Source: Streptomyces sp. LaPpAH-108 (lineage in GTDB: Bacteria > Actinomycetota > Actinomycetes > Streptomycetales > Streptomycetaceae). From it: 64,000 nucleotides of DNA. Numbering within the stretch: position 1 is the first letter of the stretch; every line of letters begins with the position of its first letter. The translations under genes and the position numbers were made by a program. Where the stretch lies: contig NZ_KB891988.1 in the NCBI RefSeq assembly GCF_000373625.1, forward strand, positions 532,053 to 596,052, in the 5' to 3' direction. Positions 50,382-59,787 of this stretch are shown here, one piece after another. Below the pieces are notes generated by a model. The model had not been told where the DNA came from. It saw nothing but the letters and a program-made list of their open reading frames with translations, and did not search any database.

Positions 50382-50873
50382 GTGACCACGATCGCCGTGA
50401 CCGGCCACATGGACCTGACCGAAGCCAGCGTTCCGCTCGTACGTGACGCCCTTCGGGAGGCACTGAAGCCATACGCTGCGGATGGCGCCCTGGTCGGAGT
50501 CTCATGCATCGCCAAGGGCGCCGACTCTCTGTTCGCCGAGGCCGTGCTCGAACTTGGTGGCCGCCTGACCGCGGTCATTCCCTCGAAGGACTATCGCCAG
50601 AACAAGGTGAAGCCGGACCACGCCCAGACGTTCGACCGGCTCACGAACGCTGCCGCCGAGGTCATTGTCCTGGAACACGAGCTCGCGAACCGCTCGGCCT
50701 ACGAGGACGCCAACCGTACGCTTCTCCGCCGAGCCGACCGCCTCATTGCCGTCTGGAACGGTGAACCGCCCACCGGGAAAGGGGGCGGCACCGCCGACAC
50801 CGTCCACGAAGCCAAGGAAGCCGGGCTACCGGTGGACATCGTGTGGCCGGACGAAGCCGCACGCCAGAGCTGA
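50382..50873 (+). CDS. SLOG-type Rossmann-fold protein (nucleotide-ligand binding)
   Basis: The 163-residue protein begins MTTIAVTGHMDLTEASVPLV and contains GVSCIAKGADSLFAEAVLEL, then AEVIVLEHELANRSAYEDAN and ADRLIAVWNGEPP. This is the DprA/LOG-like 'SLOG' layout, in which a glycine-rich GxGADxL-type loop binds a nucleotide-derived ligand. Some SLOG proteins act as sensors or effectors in nucleotide-signal defence systems. GTG 50382 follows GAGGAAGT and lies 9 bp after the XRE/TPR gene, so they are co-transcribed. Confidence 0.72.
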   Translation: MTTIAVTGHMDLTEASVPLVRDALREALKPYAADGALVGVSCIAKGADSLFAEAVLELGGRLTAVIPSKDYRQNKVKPDHAQTFDRLTNAAAEVIVLEHELANRSAYEDANRTLLRRADRLIAVWNGEPPTGKGGGTADTVHEAKEAGLPVDIVWPDEAARQS

Positions 50874-51036
50874 CCCAGTCCCGAGGGCGCCCAGCGGGGG
50901 CCCTGCGTGTCTGCGCCGACACGGACGGTGCCGCTCGGTCGGACTGCGGGCGGCCATCGAGGAGTGGTGCGTGGACTCGGCTCCGCGCCGTCTCGCGCTC
51001 TCGCCAGGCACAGGGGCAGCCTGATTTGATCGCTGC

Positions 51037-51657
51037 ATGACTTCGTTCGACGCCATGCGAAATCACTGGTGGTGGCGCCCCGGCTGGAACGTGGGCCGCC
51101 GCTTCTACACCTGGCACCTGACGTTCGAGGGACAGAAGGACGTGCACCGGCTCGCGGCCGAGTACCGCTCCGCACTGGCCCCGTTCGGAGACGCCCTGAC
51201 CGTCGTTCCGGATCCATGGCTGCACCTCACCATGCAAGGGATCGGGTTCGTCGGCGAGGTCAAGGAACAGGACGTCCGGGCCATCGTCGACGCGGCCGGC
51301 GCGCACCTGGCCGCCATCCCCGCCTTCGACGTTCAGGTGGGCCCGCACGTGCCGGACCCGGAGGCCATCCTTCTGCACGTCCATCCGGACGGTCCCGTGC
51401 ATGCCGTCCGCAGCGCGATCGGTGACGTACTGCCCGAGATCCCGGAGAACGCGGACGGCTTCACCCCGCACGTGTCGGTGGCCTACAGCGCGAGCAACGG
51501 ACCGGCCGACCCCGTTTTCAAGGCACTCGACACAGGCGGTTTCGCCCCGGCCCGGGCCCGGATCGCCAGCGCCGACCTGATCGTGATCCACCGGGACAAC
51601 CAGATGTACGAATGGGAGCCCTTCGCCTCAGTACCCCTGGGCCGGCCGGAGCGGTGA
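51037..51657 (+). CDS. 2'-5' RNA ligase-like (2H phosphoesterase) protein
   Basis: The 206-residue protein has both HxT/S motifs of the 2H superfamily: DPWLHLTMQGIGF near residue 60 and FTPHVSVAYSASNG near 147. The superfamily hydrolyses or ligates 2',5'- or cyclic phosphodiesters of RNA or nucleotides. ATG 51037 follows a weak site. It lies 163 bp after the SLOG gene; a functional link through nucleotide signals is possible but unproved. The start of the interval (50874-51036) shows nothing else. Confidence 0.82.
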   Translation: MTSFDAMRNHWWWRPGWNVGRRFYTWHLTFEGQKDVHRLAAEYRSALAPFGDALTVVPDPWLHLTMQGIGFVGEVKEQDVRAIVDAAGAHLAAIPAFDVQVGPHVPDPEAILLHVHPDGPVHAVRSAIGDVLPEIPENADGFTPHVSVAYSASNGPADPVFKALDTGGFAPARARIASADLIVIHRDNQMYEWEPFASVPLGRPER

Positions 51658-51662
51658 GGCTC

Positions 51663-52520
51663 CTACGGCAGCGTCAGGATGTCCGCCCCGCTGTCCGTCA
51701 CCACCAGTGTGTGCTCGAACTGGGCCGTGCGCTTGCGGTCCTTGGTGACCACGGTCCAGCCGTCGTCCCACATGTCGTACTCGTGGGTGCCGAGGGTCAG
51801 CATCGGTTCGATGGTGAAGGTCATGCCGGGCTGGATGACCGTGGTGGCGTGCGGGGAGTCGTAGTGCGGGACGATCAGGCCGGAGTGGAACGACGAGTTG
51901 ATGCCGTGGCCGGTGAAGTCCCGTACGACGCCGTAGCCGAAGCGCTTGGCGTAGGACTCGATGACCCGGCCGATGATGTTGATCTGGCGGCCGGGCTTCA
52001 CCGCCTTGATCGCCCGGTTCAGCGCCTCGCGGGTGCGCTCGACCAGGAGGCGGGACTCGTCGTCCACCTCGCCGACCAGGTAGGTGGCGTTGTTGTCGCC
52101 GTGCACCCCGCCGATGTACGCGGTCACGTCCAGGTTGACGATGTCGCCGTCCCTGAGGACCGTCGAGTCCGGGATGCCGTGGCAGATGACCTCGTTGACC
52201 GACGTGCACAGGGACTTGGGGAAGCCCCGGTATCCCAGAGTCGACGGATACGCGCCGTGGTCGCACATATAGTCGTGCGCGACCTTGTCCAGCTGGTCCG
52301 TGGTGACGCCGGGGGCGATGATCTTCGCCGCCTCCTCCATCGCCCGGGCGGCGATCCGGCCGGCGACGCGCATGGCCTCGATCGTCTCGGGCGTCTGCAC
52401 CTCCGGACCGGTGTACGGAGTGGGCGCGGGCTTTCCGACGTACTCGGGGCGGCGGATGTTTCCGGGCACCGGACGGGTGGGAGACAGCTCCCCTGGTACG
52501 AGCAGCGACTGGCCAGACAT
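51663..52520 (-). CDS. map: Type I methionine aminopeptidase
   Basis: The 285-residue protein has all five metal ligands: D in [12 protein letters not shown] in [10 protein letters not shown] in [13 protein letters not shown] in FTIEPMLTL and E in AQFEHTLVV. The substrate-pocket sequence [12 protein letters not shown] is also present. It removes the N-terminal Met from nascent proteins. A roughly 40-residue N-terminal extension with [20 protein letters not shown] (the PxxPGxxxRPEYV-type segment) is normal for actinobacterial forms. ATG 52520 was chosen; the longer frame to 52610 runs into the next gene's promoter. Confidence 0.95.
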   Translation of the reverse strand: MSGQSLLVPGELSPTRPVPGNIRRPEYVGKPAPTPYTGPEVQTPETIEAMRVAGRIAARAMEEAAKIIAPGVTTDQLDKVAHDYMCDHGAYPSTLGYRGFPKSLCTSVNEVICHGIPDSTVLRDGDIVNLDVTAYIGGVHGDNNATYLVGEVDDESRLLVERTREALNRAIKAVKPGRQINIIGRVIESYAKRFGYGVVRDFTGHGINSSFHSGLIVPHYDSPHATTVIQPGMTFTIEPMLTLGTHEYDMWDDGWTVVTKDRKRTAQFEHTLVVTDSGADILTLP

Positions 52521-52578
52521 GCCAGCGAGTCTAACCAGCGGGCATGGGGGAACATGTGTGTGGCGAGAGGAGCCGTTG

Positions 52579-52812
52579 ATGTCCGTGTTCAAGAAGCGCA
52601 CCCAGGGCAAGCCGGGCGAGTGGTACTACTGCCTGGAGCACAAGAAGGTCGAGGAGGGCCCCGACTGCCCCGGCAAGGACCGCTTCGGCCCGTACGCCAC
52701 GCCGGAAGCGGCCCGGCACGCCATGGAGACCGCCCACGAGCGCAACGAGGAGTGGGAGAAGGACCCCCGCTGGCAGGACACCCCCTCCGGCGAGGACGGC
52801 GACAAGGCCTGA
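52579..52812 (+). CDS. Small conserved hydrophilic protein
   Basis: The 77-residue protein ([20 protein letters not shown] at its start) contains [20 protein letters not shown] and [20 protein letters not shown]. Two Cys in the first half and the 'DRFGPY-TPEEA' phrase are typical of a short actinobacterial family without known function. ATG 52579 has AGGAG at good spacing. It is divergent from map. Confidence 0.75.
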   Translation: MSVFKKRTQGKPGEWYYCLEHKKVEEGPDCPGKDRFGPYATPEAARHAMETAHERNEEWEKDPRWQDTPSGEDGDKA

Positions 52813-52864
52813 CGGCCGCGCCCCTACGTACCCCTGCGCACCTCGACGTGCCGCCCGCGGCGCC

Positions 52865-53461
52865 CTACCAGGGTGCCGCGGGCGGTGCCGTCAGGATCTC
52901 CGCCAGCCGGGACAGCCGGTCCTTGAAGCCCCGCCGCGCCCTCGGCGGCCCCGCGTTCTCGCCCGCCGCGGCGCTGACCAGGTGCTGCACGCTGTCCAGG
53001 TCCAGCTCGGCGCCCTCGGGCACGGCCAGCACGTCATGGGCCATCGCGGCCAGCTCACCGTCACCCGCGCCGAGCGCCAGCACGGTCACCCCGGCCCGGC
53101 GGGCGGTGTGCACCCGCTCCAGCAGGGCCGCCGGTTCGTCCGGGGCCACCACCAGCAGGGTCTCGCCCCGGCGGGCCTCCGCGATGCGGCCCGGGCCGAC
53201 CGCCAGATGCGCGGGGTCCGAGGGGCGGGCGTGGTGGCGTACCAGGACGGGGGCCAGCTCCGGCGTGCCCGACCAGGCCGCCTCGTCCACCAGATGCGCC
53301 GCCAGATGCCAGGGCTCGTACTCCGGCGTCCCGGCGAGCAGCAGCCCGCCGCCGTGCGCCGTCACCGAGCCGCGCAGCACCCCCGCGAACCGGCGCGTGG
53401 CCCCCAACCACTCCGTCCCGGCGAGCACTTCGCGCAGCAGCGCGACCCGTACGGCGTCCAT
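52865..53461 (-). CDS. SIS-like/Rossmann-type protein of unknown function
   Basis: The 198-residue protein has alternating beta/alpha segments: GGGLLLAGTPEYEPWHLAAH, APVLVRHHARPSDPAHL, RGETLLVVAPDEPAALLERV, GVTVLALGAGDGELAAMAHD and VLAVPEGAELDLDSVQHLV. The last two resemble the end of a SIS sugar-phosphate-binding domain, but the family is not certain. It converges on the small gene above (52-bp gap) and is divergent from the F420 reductase gene. Confidence 0.65.
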   Translation of the reverse strand: MDAVRVALLREVLAGTEWLGATRRFAGVLRGSVTAHGGGLLLAGTPEYEPWHLAAHLVDEAAWSGTPELAPVLVRHHARPSDPAHLAVGPGRIAEARRGETLLVVAPDEPAALLERVHTARRAGVTVLALGAGDGELAAMAHDVLAVPEGAELDLDSVQHLVSAAAGENAGPPRARRGFKDRLSRLAEILTAPPAAPW

Positions 53462-53576
53462 GCGCCCGCATCCTGCCTCAACCGGTCCCCTCCGTCCCGC
53501 AGTTCACTCCAGGTTCGCCCGAACCGAGGACTCACCCGCGCGGGTGCGCGAGGGCGCGCGGACGTAGAGTCGGGCC

Positions 53577-54302
53577 ATGACCACCAGCGACAGCGCACAG
53601 ACCGCCGCCCGGACCCCCGCGAAGGCCCCGGCCAAGGACCCCTGGGACCTGCCCGACGTCTCCGGGCTGACCGTCGGCGTCATCGGCGGCACCGGGCCGC
53701 AGGGCAAGGGCCTCGCGTACCGGCTCGCCAAGGCCGGGCAGAAGGTGATCGTCGGCTCCCGCTCCGCCGAGCGCGCCCACACGGCCGCCGAGGAGCTGGG
53801 CCACGGGGTGGAGGGCGCCGACAACGCCGAGACCGCGCGCCGCAGCGACGTCGTGATCGTCGCCGTGCCGTGGGACGGCCACGCCGACACCCTGAAGTCG
53901 CTCCGCGAGGACCTGGCGGGCAAGCTCGTCGTGGACTGCGTCAACCCGCTCGGCTTCGACAAGCAGGGCGCCTACGCACTCACGCCCGAGGAGGGCAGCG
54001 CCGCCCAGCAGGCCGCGGCCCTGCTCCCGGACTCCCGGGTCACCGCCGCCTTCCACCACCTCTCCGCCGTCCTCCTGGAGGACCCGGAGATCGACGAGAT
54101 CGACACCGATGTGATGGTCCTCGGCGACCGGCGCGCCGACACCGACATCGTGCAGGCCCTGGCCGGGCGCATCCCCGGCATGCGCGGCGTCTTCGCCGGG
54201 CGGCTGCGCAACGCGCACCAGGTGGAGGGCCTGGTCGCGAACCTGATCTCCACCAACCGCCGCTACAAGGCGCACGCCGGGCTGCGCGTCACCGACGTGT
54301 GA
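53577..54302 (+). CDS. npdG: NADPH-dependent F420 reductase (Fno/NpdG)
   Basis: The 241-residue protein has VGVIGGTGPQGKGLAYRLA (NADP- and F420-binding glycine loop) and VIVGSRSAERAHTAAEEL with Ser-Arg for the NADP phosphate. VVIVAVPWDGHADTL, KLVVDCVNPLGFD and a C-terminal GRLRNAHQVEGLVANLIS follow. It moves hydride between NADPH and coenzyme F420. ATG 53577 is close to a weak site; the first 30 residues are Ala/Pro-rich. Confidence 0.92.
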   Translation: MTTSDSAQTAARTPAKAPAKDPWDLPDVSGLTVGVIGGTGPQGKGLAYRLAKAGQKVIVGSRSAERAHTAAEELGHGVEGADNAETARRSDVVIVAVPWDGHADTLKSLREDLAGKLVVDCVNPLGFDKQGAYALTPEEGSAAQQAAALLPDSRVTAAFHHLSAVLLEDPEIDEIDTDVMVLGDRRADTDIVQALAGRIPGMRGVFAGRLRNAHQVEGLVANLISTNRRYKAHAGLRVTDV

Positions 54303-54385
54303 CACCCTCCGCCCCGGCATCGGCGGCCGGGGCCCATGGGGGACACTGGTGCGCGTAGCAGTGTCCCCCGACAGGAGCCGGTCCC

Positions 54386-54571
54386 ATGCCCCGCATCGCC
54401 CTCGTCACCCTCGCCGTCTGCGTCCTGGCCGTGGCCGCGGCCGTCGTCTCGTTCGTCCAGGGCAGCTGGCTCGGGATCGTCTGGGTGCTGCTCGCGGGCC
54501 TGACCTCCAACATGAGCTGGTTCTACTTCAAGCGGAGCCGGGGCGCCGCCGCCAAGTCCGTCACGGGCTGA
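54386..54571 (+). CDS. Small two-helix membrane protein
   Basis: The 61-residue protein is mostly membrane: IALVTLAVCVLAVAAAVVSF then GIVWVLLAGLTSNMSWFYF, with a basic tail (KRSRGAAAKS). ATG 54386 has AGGAG ten bases upstream. Its end overlaps the stop of the convergent protease gene by 11 bp. Function unknown. Confidence 0.75.
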   Translation: MPRIALVTLAVCVLAVAAAVVSFVQGSWLGIVWVLLAGLTSNMSWFYFKRSRGAAAKSVTG

Positions 54572-55361
54572 CCGCGCAGTACGCCGGGGCCTCGCTCCAG
54601 AAGCGGTAGAGCCAGTACCCGCAGTCGGAGACCCCGTCCTGCACCCCCAGGGCGCGCAGCACGCCGTAGACCAGGTCGAAGAAGGCCGCGTTGACCGAGG
54701 GCACCCACAGCAGCGCGAAGACCAGCAGCATGCCGAACTGGGCGAACGTCTCCAGCTGCCGCTTGATCCCGTACGGCAGCCACGGCTCCAGCACGCCGTA
54801 GCCGTCCAGGCCCGGAACGGGCAGGAAGTTCAGGATCGCCGCGCTCACCTGGAGCAGGGTGAGGAACGCCAGCGCGTACCGGAAGTCGCGCGGCACCCCG
54901 TCCGCCGCGCCCAGCCAGAACGGCGCCGCGCACACCAGCGCGAACGCCACGTTCGTCAGCGGGCCCGCCGCGGAGATCAGGCTGTGCCGCCAGCGGCCCC
55001 GGATCCGGCCGCGCTCGATGAACACCGCGCCGCCGGGCAGACCGATCCCGCCCGCGATCACGAACAGCACCGGCAGCACGATGCTCAGCAGCGCGTGCGT
55101 GTACTTCAGCGGGTTCAGCGTCAGATAGCCCTTGGCCCCGATGGAGATGTCGCCGCCGTGCAGCGCGGTGCGCGCGTGCGCGTACTCGTGCAGACAGAGC
55201 GAGACCACCCAGGCCGCCGTCACGAACAGGAACACCGCGAGCCCCGGCTGCGCGGCGAACCCGGTCCAGGTCGCCCAGCCGGTCACCGCCGCCACGGCGA
55301 GGATTCCGACGAAGACGGGACTGACCCGGCGGTCGCCGGGACGGGTCGCTGCGGTGGTCAT
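54561..55361 (-). CDS. Site-2 protease family (M50) membrane metallopeptidase
   Basis: The 266-residue protein has six hydrophobic segments. The zinc motif HExxH reads SLCLHEYAHARTALHGG (about 64-80). The second motif is the NFLPVPGLDGYGVLEPWLP region (about 183-201), where Asn and Asp complete the site. Such proteases cut transmembrane substrates, for example anti-sigma factors. ATG 55361 has AGGAGCCGCCC; the upstream frame to 55628 is Arg/Gly low-complexity and was discarded. Confidence 0.88.
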   Translation of the reverse strand: MTTAATRPGDRRVSPVFVGILAVAAVTGWATWTGFAAQPGLAVFLFVTAAWVVSLCLHEYAHARTALHGGDISIGAKGYLTLNPLKYTHALLSIVLPVLFVIAGGIGLPGGAVFIERGRIRGRWRHSLISAAGPLTNVAFALVCAAPFWLGAADGVPRDFRYALAFLTLLQVSAAILNFLPVPGLDGYGVLEPWLPYGIKRQLETFAQFGMLLVFALLWVPSVNAAFFDLVYGVLRALGVQDGVSDCGYWLYRFWSEAPAYCAVSP

Positions 55362-55671
55362 GGGCGGCTCCTGAAGGGTTCTTTTCGGGCGAAGCGGTAC
55401 GGATCGGGCGGTGCGGTGCGGGGATCGGACGGACGGTCGGGTGCCCGACCGTACCGGGCCGGGACGCGCCGGGAAAACGCCTCGCCACCGGCCCCCGGTT
55501 CCGCGAGGCTGGGGGGATGGCACCGAGGGAGGTCCGCTGCGGCGGAGGCGACCGCGTCGCCCGCGTCGTCCTCGCCGCCCTCGTCGTCCCGGAGGTCCCG
55601 GACGGGTCCTCCACGCCCCCGCCCCCACCGTCCCGTGCCCGCTGCCGATCCCGCCGGGCCGACCGGAGACA
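55362..55671. promoter_or_regulatory. Divergent control region between protease and AfsR-like regulator
   Basis: The 310-bp interval has no supportable gene. Near 55433-55452 a perfect 9-bp inverted repeat (ACGGTCGGG/CCCGACCGT) with a two-base centre could be an operator. The rest is GC-rich, with short recurrent CGTCGTCC-type words. A GGAG site lies four bases before the regulator ATG. Confidence 0.5.
55433..55452. promoter_or_regulatory. Perfect 9-bp inverted repeat, possible operator
   Basis: ACGGTCGGG (55433-55441) and CCCGACCGT (55444-55452) flank TG. The 20-bp dyad lies about 220 bases upstream of the AfsR-like gene and 70 bases upstream of the protease gene. Confidence 0.5.
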
Positions 55672-58600
55672 ATGAACCCCGTGCGCTATCGGCTTCTCGG
55701 CACCACCCAGGCCCTCCGCCCCGACGGCACGGCCGTCCCCGTCGGCGGGGCGCGGCTGCGTGCCCTGCTGACCGTGCTCGCGCTGCGGGCCGGGCGGACC
55801 GTACCCGCCGCCGTCCTCGTGGACGAGGTGTGGGGCGCCGACCCGCCCGCCGACGCGGCCGGAGCCCTCCAGGCGCTGATCGGCCGCCTGCGCCGCGCCC
55901 TCGGCGCCGACGCGATCACCTCCGCCGACGGCGGCTACCGGCTCGCCGCCGCCCCCGACGACGTCGACCTCACCCGCTTCGACCGGCTCACCGCCGACGG
56001 CCTCGGCGCCCTCGCCGACGGCGACCCGGCCAAGGCCGCCGGGGTCCTCGACGACGCCCTCGCCCTCTGGCAGGGCCCGGTCGTCGCCGACCTGCCCGAC
56101 CGCACCGCCGAGGCCGCCCGCTGGGAGGCCCGCCGCCTGGACGCCCTGCGTGCCCGGCACACCGCCGCCCTCGCCCTCGGCCAGGCCGAGCGCTCCCTGC
56201 CCGAGCTGGCCGCCCTGTGTGACAGCCACCCGCTGGACGAACCCCTCCAGGCGCTGCGCCTGCGCGCCCTGCGCGACGCGGGCCGCCCCGCCCAGGCCCT
56301 GGCCGCCTACGAGGAGGTACGACAGCTCCTCGCCGACCGGCTCGGCTCCGACCCCGGGCCCGAACTGCGCGCGCTGCACACCGAGTTGCTGACCGAGGAC
56401 GCCCCGGCGCCCCCGAGACCGGCCCCGGCAGCCGCCGTGCGCCCCGCGCCGGGCAACCTGCCCGCCCGGCTCACCTCCTTCGTCGGCCGCGAGAGCGACA
56501 TCGCGGCCATCGGCGCCGACCTCGCCGCCTCCCGCCTGGTCACCCTGCTCGGGCCCGGCGGCGCGGGCAAGACCCGGCTCTCCCAGGAGGCCGCCGAGGC
56601 GGTCCGCGACACCGCCCGCGACGGGGTCTGGCTCGCCGAACTCGCGCCCGTGGACGCGCCCGAGGCCGTCCCGCAGGCCGTGCTCACCGCGATCGGCGCC
56701 CGCGAGACGGTGCTGCACGGCGCGGGCGTCGAGGGCGCCCGCGCGGTCTCCGAGCGCTTCGGCGACCCCGTCGAGCGCCTGGTGGAGTACTGCGCCCGGC
56801 GCCGGATGCTGATCATCCTCGACAACTGCGAGCACGTGGTGGACGCCGCCGCCCGCCTCACCGAACGCCTCCTGGCCGCCTGCCCCGGGCTGACCGTGCT
56901 CGCCACCAGCCGCGAACCCCTCGGCGTACCGGGGGAGTTGGTGCGTCCGGTCGAGCCGTTGCCGGAGCCGGTCGCGCTGCGGCTGCTCGGCCACCGGGGC
57001 GCCGCCGCGCGGCCCGGCTTCCGGGTGGAGGACGACCCCGAGGCGTGCGCCGAGATCTGCCGCCGCCTGGACGGACTGCCCCTCGCGATCGAGCTGGCAG
57101 CCGCCCGGCTCCGCATGCTGACGCCCCGTCAGATCGCGGACCGGCTCGACGACCGCTTCCGGCTGCTCACCTCCGGCAGCCGCACCGTGCTGCCCCGCCA
57201 GCAGACCCTGCGCGCCGTGGTCGACTGGTCCTGGGAACTGCTGGACGAGGACGAACGCGACGTCCTGGGCCGTCTGTCCGTCTTCGCGGGCGGCTGCGAC
57301 CTCGCCGCCGCCGAGGCCGTCTGCGGCCCCGTCGCCCTGGACGCGCTCGGCTCCCTGGTCGACAAGTCCCTGGTGGTGGCCACCCCTTCACCCGACGGCG
57401 GGATGCGCTACCGGCTCCTGGAGACCGTCGCCGAGTACGCGGCGGAGCGCCTGGACGAGACGGGCGCGCGCCTGGCCGCCGAGCGCGCGCATCTCACGTA
57501 CTACCGCGAACTCGCCCGCACCACCGACCCGTTGCTGCGCGGCTCCCGTCAGCGCGAGGCCATCGGCCTGTTCCAGCTGGAGTACGAGAACCTGCGCACG
57601 GCCTTCCGGCACGCCGTCTCCGTGGGGGACGAGCAGGAGGGGCTGGTCCTGGTGCTGTCCCTGCTCTGGTACTGGCAGATGCGCGACCAGCGCCTGGAGA
57701 CCCGGGCCTGGTGCGAGGACGTCATGGCGCTCGGCCCCGACCCGTTCGCGGACCCGGTCCGGCCCGCCGAGCCGGTGTGGGAGCGCTGCACCGACACCCC
57801 GCCGCCGCTCACCGGCGAACTCCTCGCCGAGGCCCGGCGCGGACTGCACCTCGCCCATCTCGCCTGCATGGACACCGACCTGGAGGCATGGCAGAACCCC
57901 GAGGCACGGGACAAACTGCGCCTCGTCACCGAGGTCTACCGGCCAGGGCTGCCCCAGACCTGCCGCTCGCCCGGCATGCTGTGGTGGTTCGCGGAGATGC
58001 TCGTCAACGGCGCCGGCCGGCTGCCCGAGATCACCGACGCCACCGTGCGCACCTGCCGCGCGACCCCCGGCTACGAATGGGAGCTGGCGGGTGCCCTCCA
58101 GACCCGCGCCAACCTCCTTGCCAACCGCGCCAGCTGGGCGGGGGACGCCGCCCGCGACGCCGACGAGGCGCTGGAGATCTACCGCCGTCTCGGGGACGCC
58201 TGGGGCATCGCCGAGGCGCTGTCCGCGCGCGGGGAGGCCCACGAGCGCAAGGGCATGAGCCGCGAGGCCGCCGCCGACTACGCGGGCGCGATGGAGCACG
58301 CCGAACACCTCGGCGCCCGCGCCCAGATGGCCGTCCTCGGCGCCCGCCTCGGCAACATGCTGATGGAGGCGGGGGACAAGGAGCGCGGCGAACGCCTGCT
58401 GCGCGAGGTCGTCCACGAGCTGGACGGCAGGCACAGCGAGGCGATGCCGGTGGCCCGGCTGTATCTGGCCGCCTGGCTGCTCGTGGACGGCAGGACCGCC
58501 GAGTCCCGCGAACAACTCGGGCTGCTCCGCGAGGAGTTCGTCCTCTCCCGGTTCGTCGTCTTCGACGCCATGATCCTCACCCAGGAGGCCTGGCTGGACG

Positions 58601-58950
58601 CCGAGGAGGGGCATGTGGAGCGGGCGCTGGAATCGGTCCGCCGGGCGCTCGGGCTGGCCGGTGACCCGCTGTGCGAGGTCGTCGTCCCGCAGATGCCGTC
58701 CCTCTGCCTCACCGCCGCCGCCCAGGCCCTGGCGGCCACCGGCGACGCCGCCCGCGCCGTGGACGGCGCCCGCTGCCTGGGCGCCTCGGTGGCCCTGATG
58801 CCGAACGGTCATCTCCGCTCCCACGTGGAGCAGCATGCCTACGACCGCGCCGAGGCCGACATCCGCGCGACCCTCGGCGAAGCCGCGTTCCGCGCCGCGT
58901 ACGCCGAGGGCGGTGGCCTCTCCCTCGCGGAGGCCACCGCCCTGGTGTGA
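55672..58950 (+). CDS. AfsR/SARP-type regulator: DNA-binding, BTAD, NB-ARC ATPase and TPR domains
   Basis: The 1092-residue protein is a large STAND-type regulator. Residues 5-95 are an OmpR-like winged helix (VPVGGARLRALLTVLALRAG, then AADAAGALQALIGRLRRALG). BTAD spans about 97-245 (DLTRFDRLTADGLGALADGD, PLDEPLQALRLRALRDAGRP). The NTPase has a P-loop LLGPGGAGKTRLS with K300 and Walker B RRMLIILDNCEHVVD near 378-390. The rest (about 650-1090) is TPR-like. Such proteins activate secondary-metabolite or transport genes. ATG 55672 follows GGAG. It converges on the DrrAB-type genes with 12 bases between. Confidence 0.92.
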   Translation: MNPVRYRLLGTTQALRPDGTAVPVGGARLRALLTVLALRAGRTVPAAVLVDEVWGADPPADAAGALQALIGRLRRALGADAITSADGGYRLAAAPDDVDLTRFDRLTADGLGALADGDPAKAAGVLDDALALWQGPVVADLPDRTAEAARWEARRLDALRARHTAALALGQAERSLPELAALCDSHPLDEPLQALRLRALRDAGRPAQALAAYEEVRQLLADRLGSDPGPELRALHTELLTEDAPAPPRPAPAAAVRPAPGNLPARLTSFVGRESDIAAIGADLAASRLVTLLGPGGAGKTRLSQEAAEAVRDTARDGVWLAELAPVDAPEAVPQAVLTAIGARETVLHGAGVEGARAVSERFGDPVERLVEYCARRRMLIILDNCEHVVDAAARLTERLLAACPGLTVLATSREPLGVPGELVRPVEPLPEPVALRLLGHRGAAARPGFRVEDDPEACAEICRRLDGLPLAIELAAARLRMLTPRQIADRLDDRFRLLTSGSRTVLPRQQTLRAVVDWSWELLDEDERDVLGRLSVFAGGCDLAAAEAVCGPVALDALGSLVDKSLVVATPSPDGGMRYRLLETVAEYAAERLDETGARLAAERAHLTYYRELARTTDPLLRGSRQREAIGLFQLEYENLRTAFRHAVSVGDEQEGLVLVLSLLWYWQMRDQRLETRAWCEDVMALGPDPFADPVRPAEPVWERCTDTPPPLTGELLAEARRGLHLAHLACMDTDLEAWQNPEARDKLRLVTEVYRPGLPQTCRSPGMLWWFAEMLVNGAGRLPEITDATVRTCRATPGYEWELAGALQTRANLLANRASWAGDAARDADEALEIYRRLGDAWGIAEALSARGEAHERKGMSREAAADYAGAMEHAEHLGARAQMAVLGARLGNMLMEAGDKERGERLLREVVHELDGRHSEAMPVARLYLAAWLLVDGRTAESREQLGLLREEFVLSRFVVFDAMILTQEAWLDAEEGHVERALESVRRALGLAGDPLCEVVVPQMPSLCLTAAAQALAATGDAARAVDGARCLGASVALMPNGHLRSHVEQHAYDRAEADIRATLGEAAFRAAYAEGGGLSLAEATALV

Positions 58951-58962
58951 GGCGCGCCAAGG

Positions 58963-59787
58963 TCAGCTCTTGGTGCGGAACTTGTGGATCGCGACCGGCG
59001 CCATCACGGCGGTGATCGCGACCGACCAGCCCACCGTCACCCACAGGTCGTGCGTCACCGGGCCGCCGACCATCAGGCCGCGTGCGGCGTCCGCGAGCGT
59101 GGACAGCGGGTTGTAGTCGGTGAACGCCTGGAGCCAGCCGGGCATCGACTGCGTCGGCGCGAAGATGGACGAGCCGAACTGGAGAGGGAACAGCACCAGG
59201 AAGCCCATCGCCTGCACCGACTGCGCGCTCTTCATCACGACGCCCAGGGTGAGGAACACCCACATGATCGAGGACGCGAACAGCGCGGACAGACCCACGG
59301 TCGCGAAGAGCCCGGACCAGCTGGTGATGTCGAAGCCGACCAGCACCGCCACGACCATCAGCACGACCGTCGCGAACAGCATCCGGCCCAGCTCGACCAC
59401 GATCTTGGCGAAGAGCACCGAGCCGCGGCCGATCGGCAGCGAGCGGAAGCGGTCCATGACACCGCTGTTGAAGTCCTGGCTGAAGCCGGTGCCGACGCCC
59501 TGCGACATCGTCATGCTCATCATCGCGAGCATGCCGGGGATGACGTACTGGACGTACTGGTCCTGGCCGCCGCCCAGCGCCTTGCCGATCGAGCCGCCGA
59601 AGACGAACACGAACAGCAGCGTGAAGACGATCGGCATCAGCAGCGCGTCGAACATCGACTCCGGGTCCTGCCGGATCCAGAGCAGATTGCGCCGGATGAG
59701 GGCGCCGGTGTGCCGCAGATGCCCGCGCAGGGTGATGCGGGAGTCGGCCGTGGTGACGGCCGCGGTGGTGACGGTGGCGGCGCTCAT
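58963..59787 (-). CDS. ABC-2 type permease of a DrrAB-like exporter
   Basis: The 274-residue protein has six membrane segments, with the ABC-2 pattern LIRRNLLWIRQDPESMFDAL, MPIVFTLLFVFVFGGSIGKA, GVMDRFRSLPIGRGSVLFAK (EAA-like loop), and LQAFTDYNPLSTLADAARGL near the end. Its ATG overlaps the ATPase stop (ATGA). With that subunit it probably exports a hydrophobic compound such as an antibiotic, as DrrAB does for daunorubicin (family knowledge). Confidence 0.92.
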   Translation of the reverse strand: MSAATVTTAAVTTADSRITLRGHLRHTGALIRRNLLWIRQDPESMFDALLMPIVFTLLFVFVFGGSIGKALGGGQDQYVQYVIPGMLAMMSMTMSQGVGTGFSQDFNSGVMDRFRSLPIGRGSVLFAKIVVELGRMLFATVVLMVVAVLVGFDITSWSGLFATVGLSALFASSIMWVFLTLGVVMKSAQSVQAMGFLVLFPLQFGSSIFAPTQSMPGWLQAFTDYNPLSTLADAARGLMVGGPVTHDLWVTVGWSVAITAVMAPVAIHKFRTKS

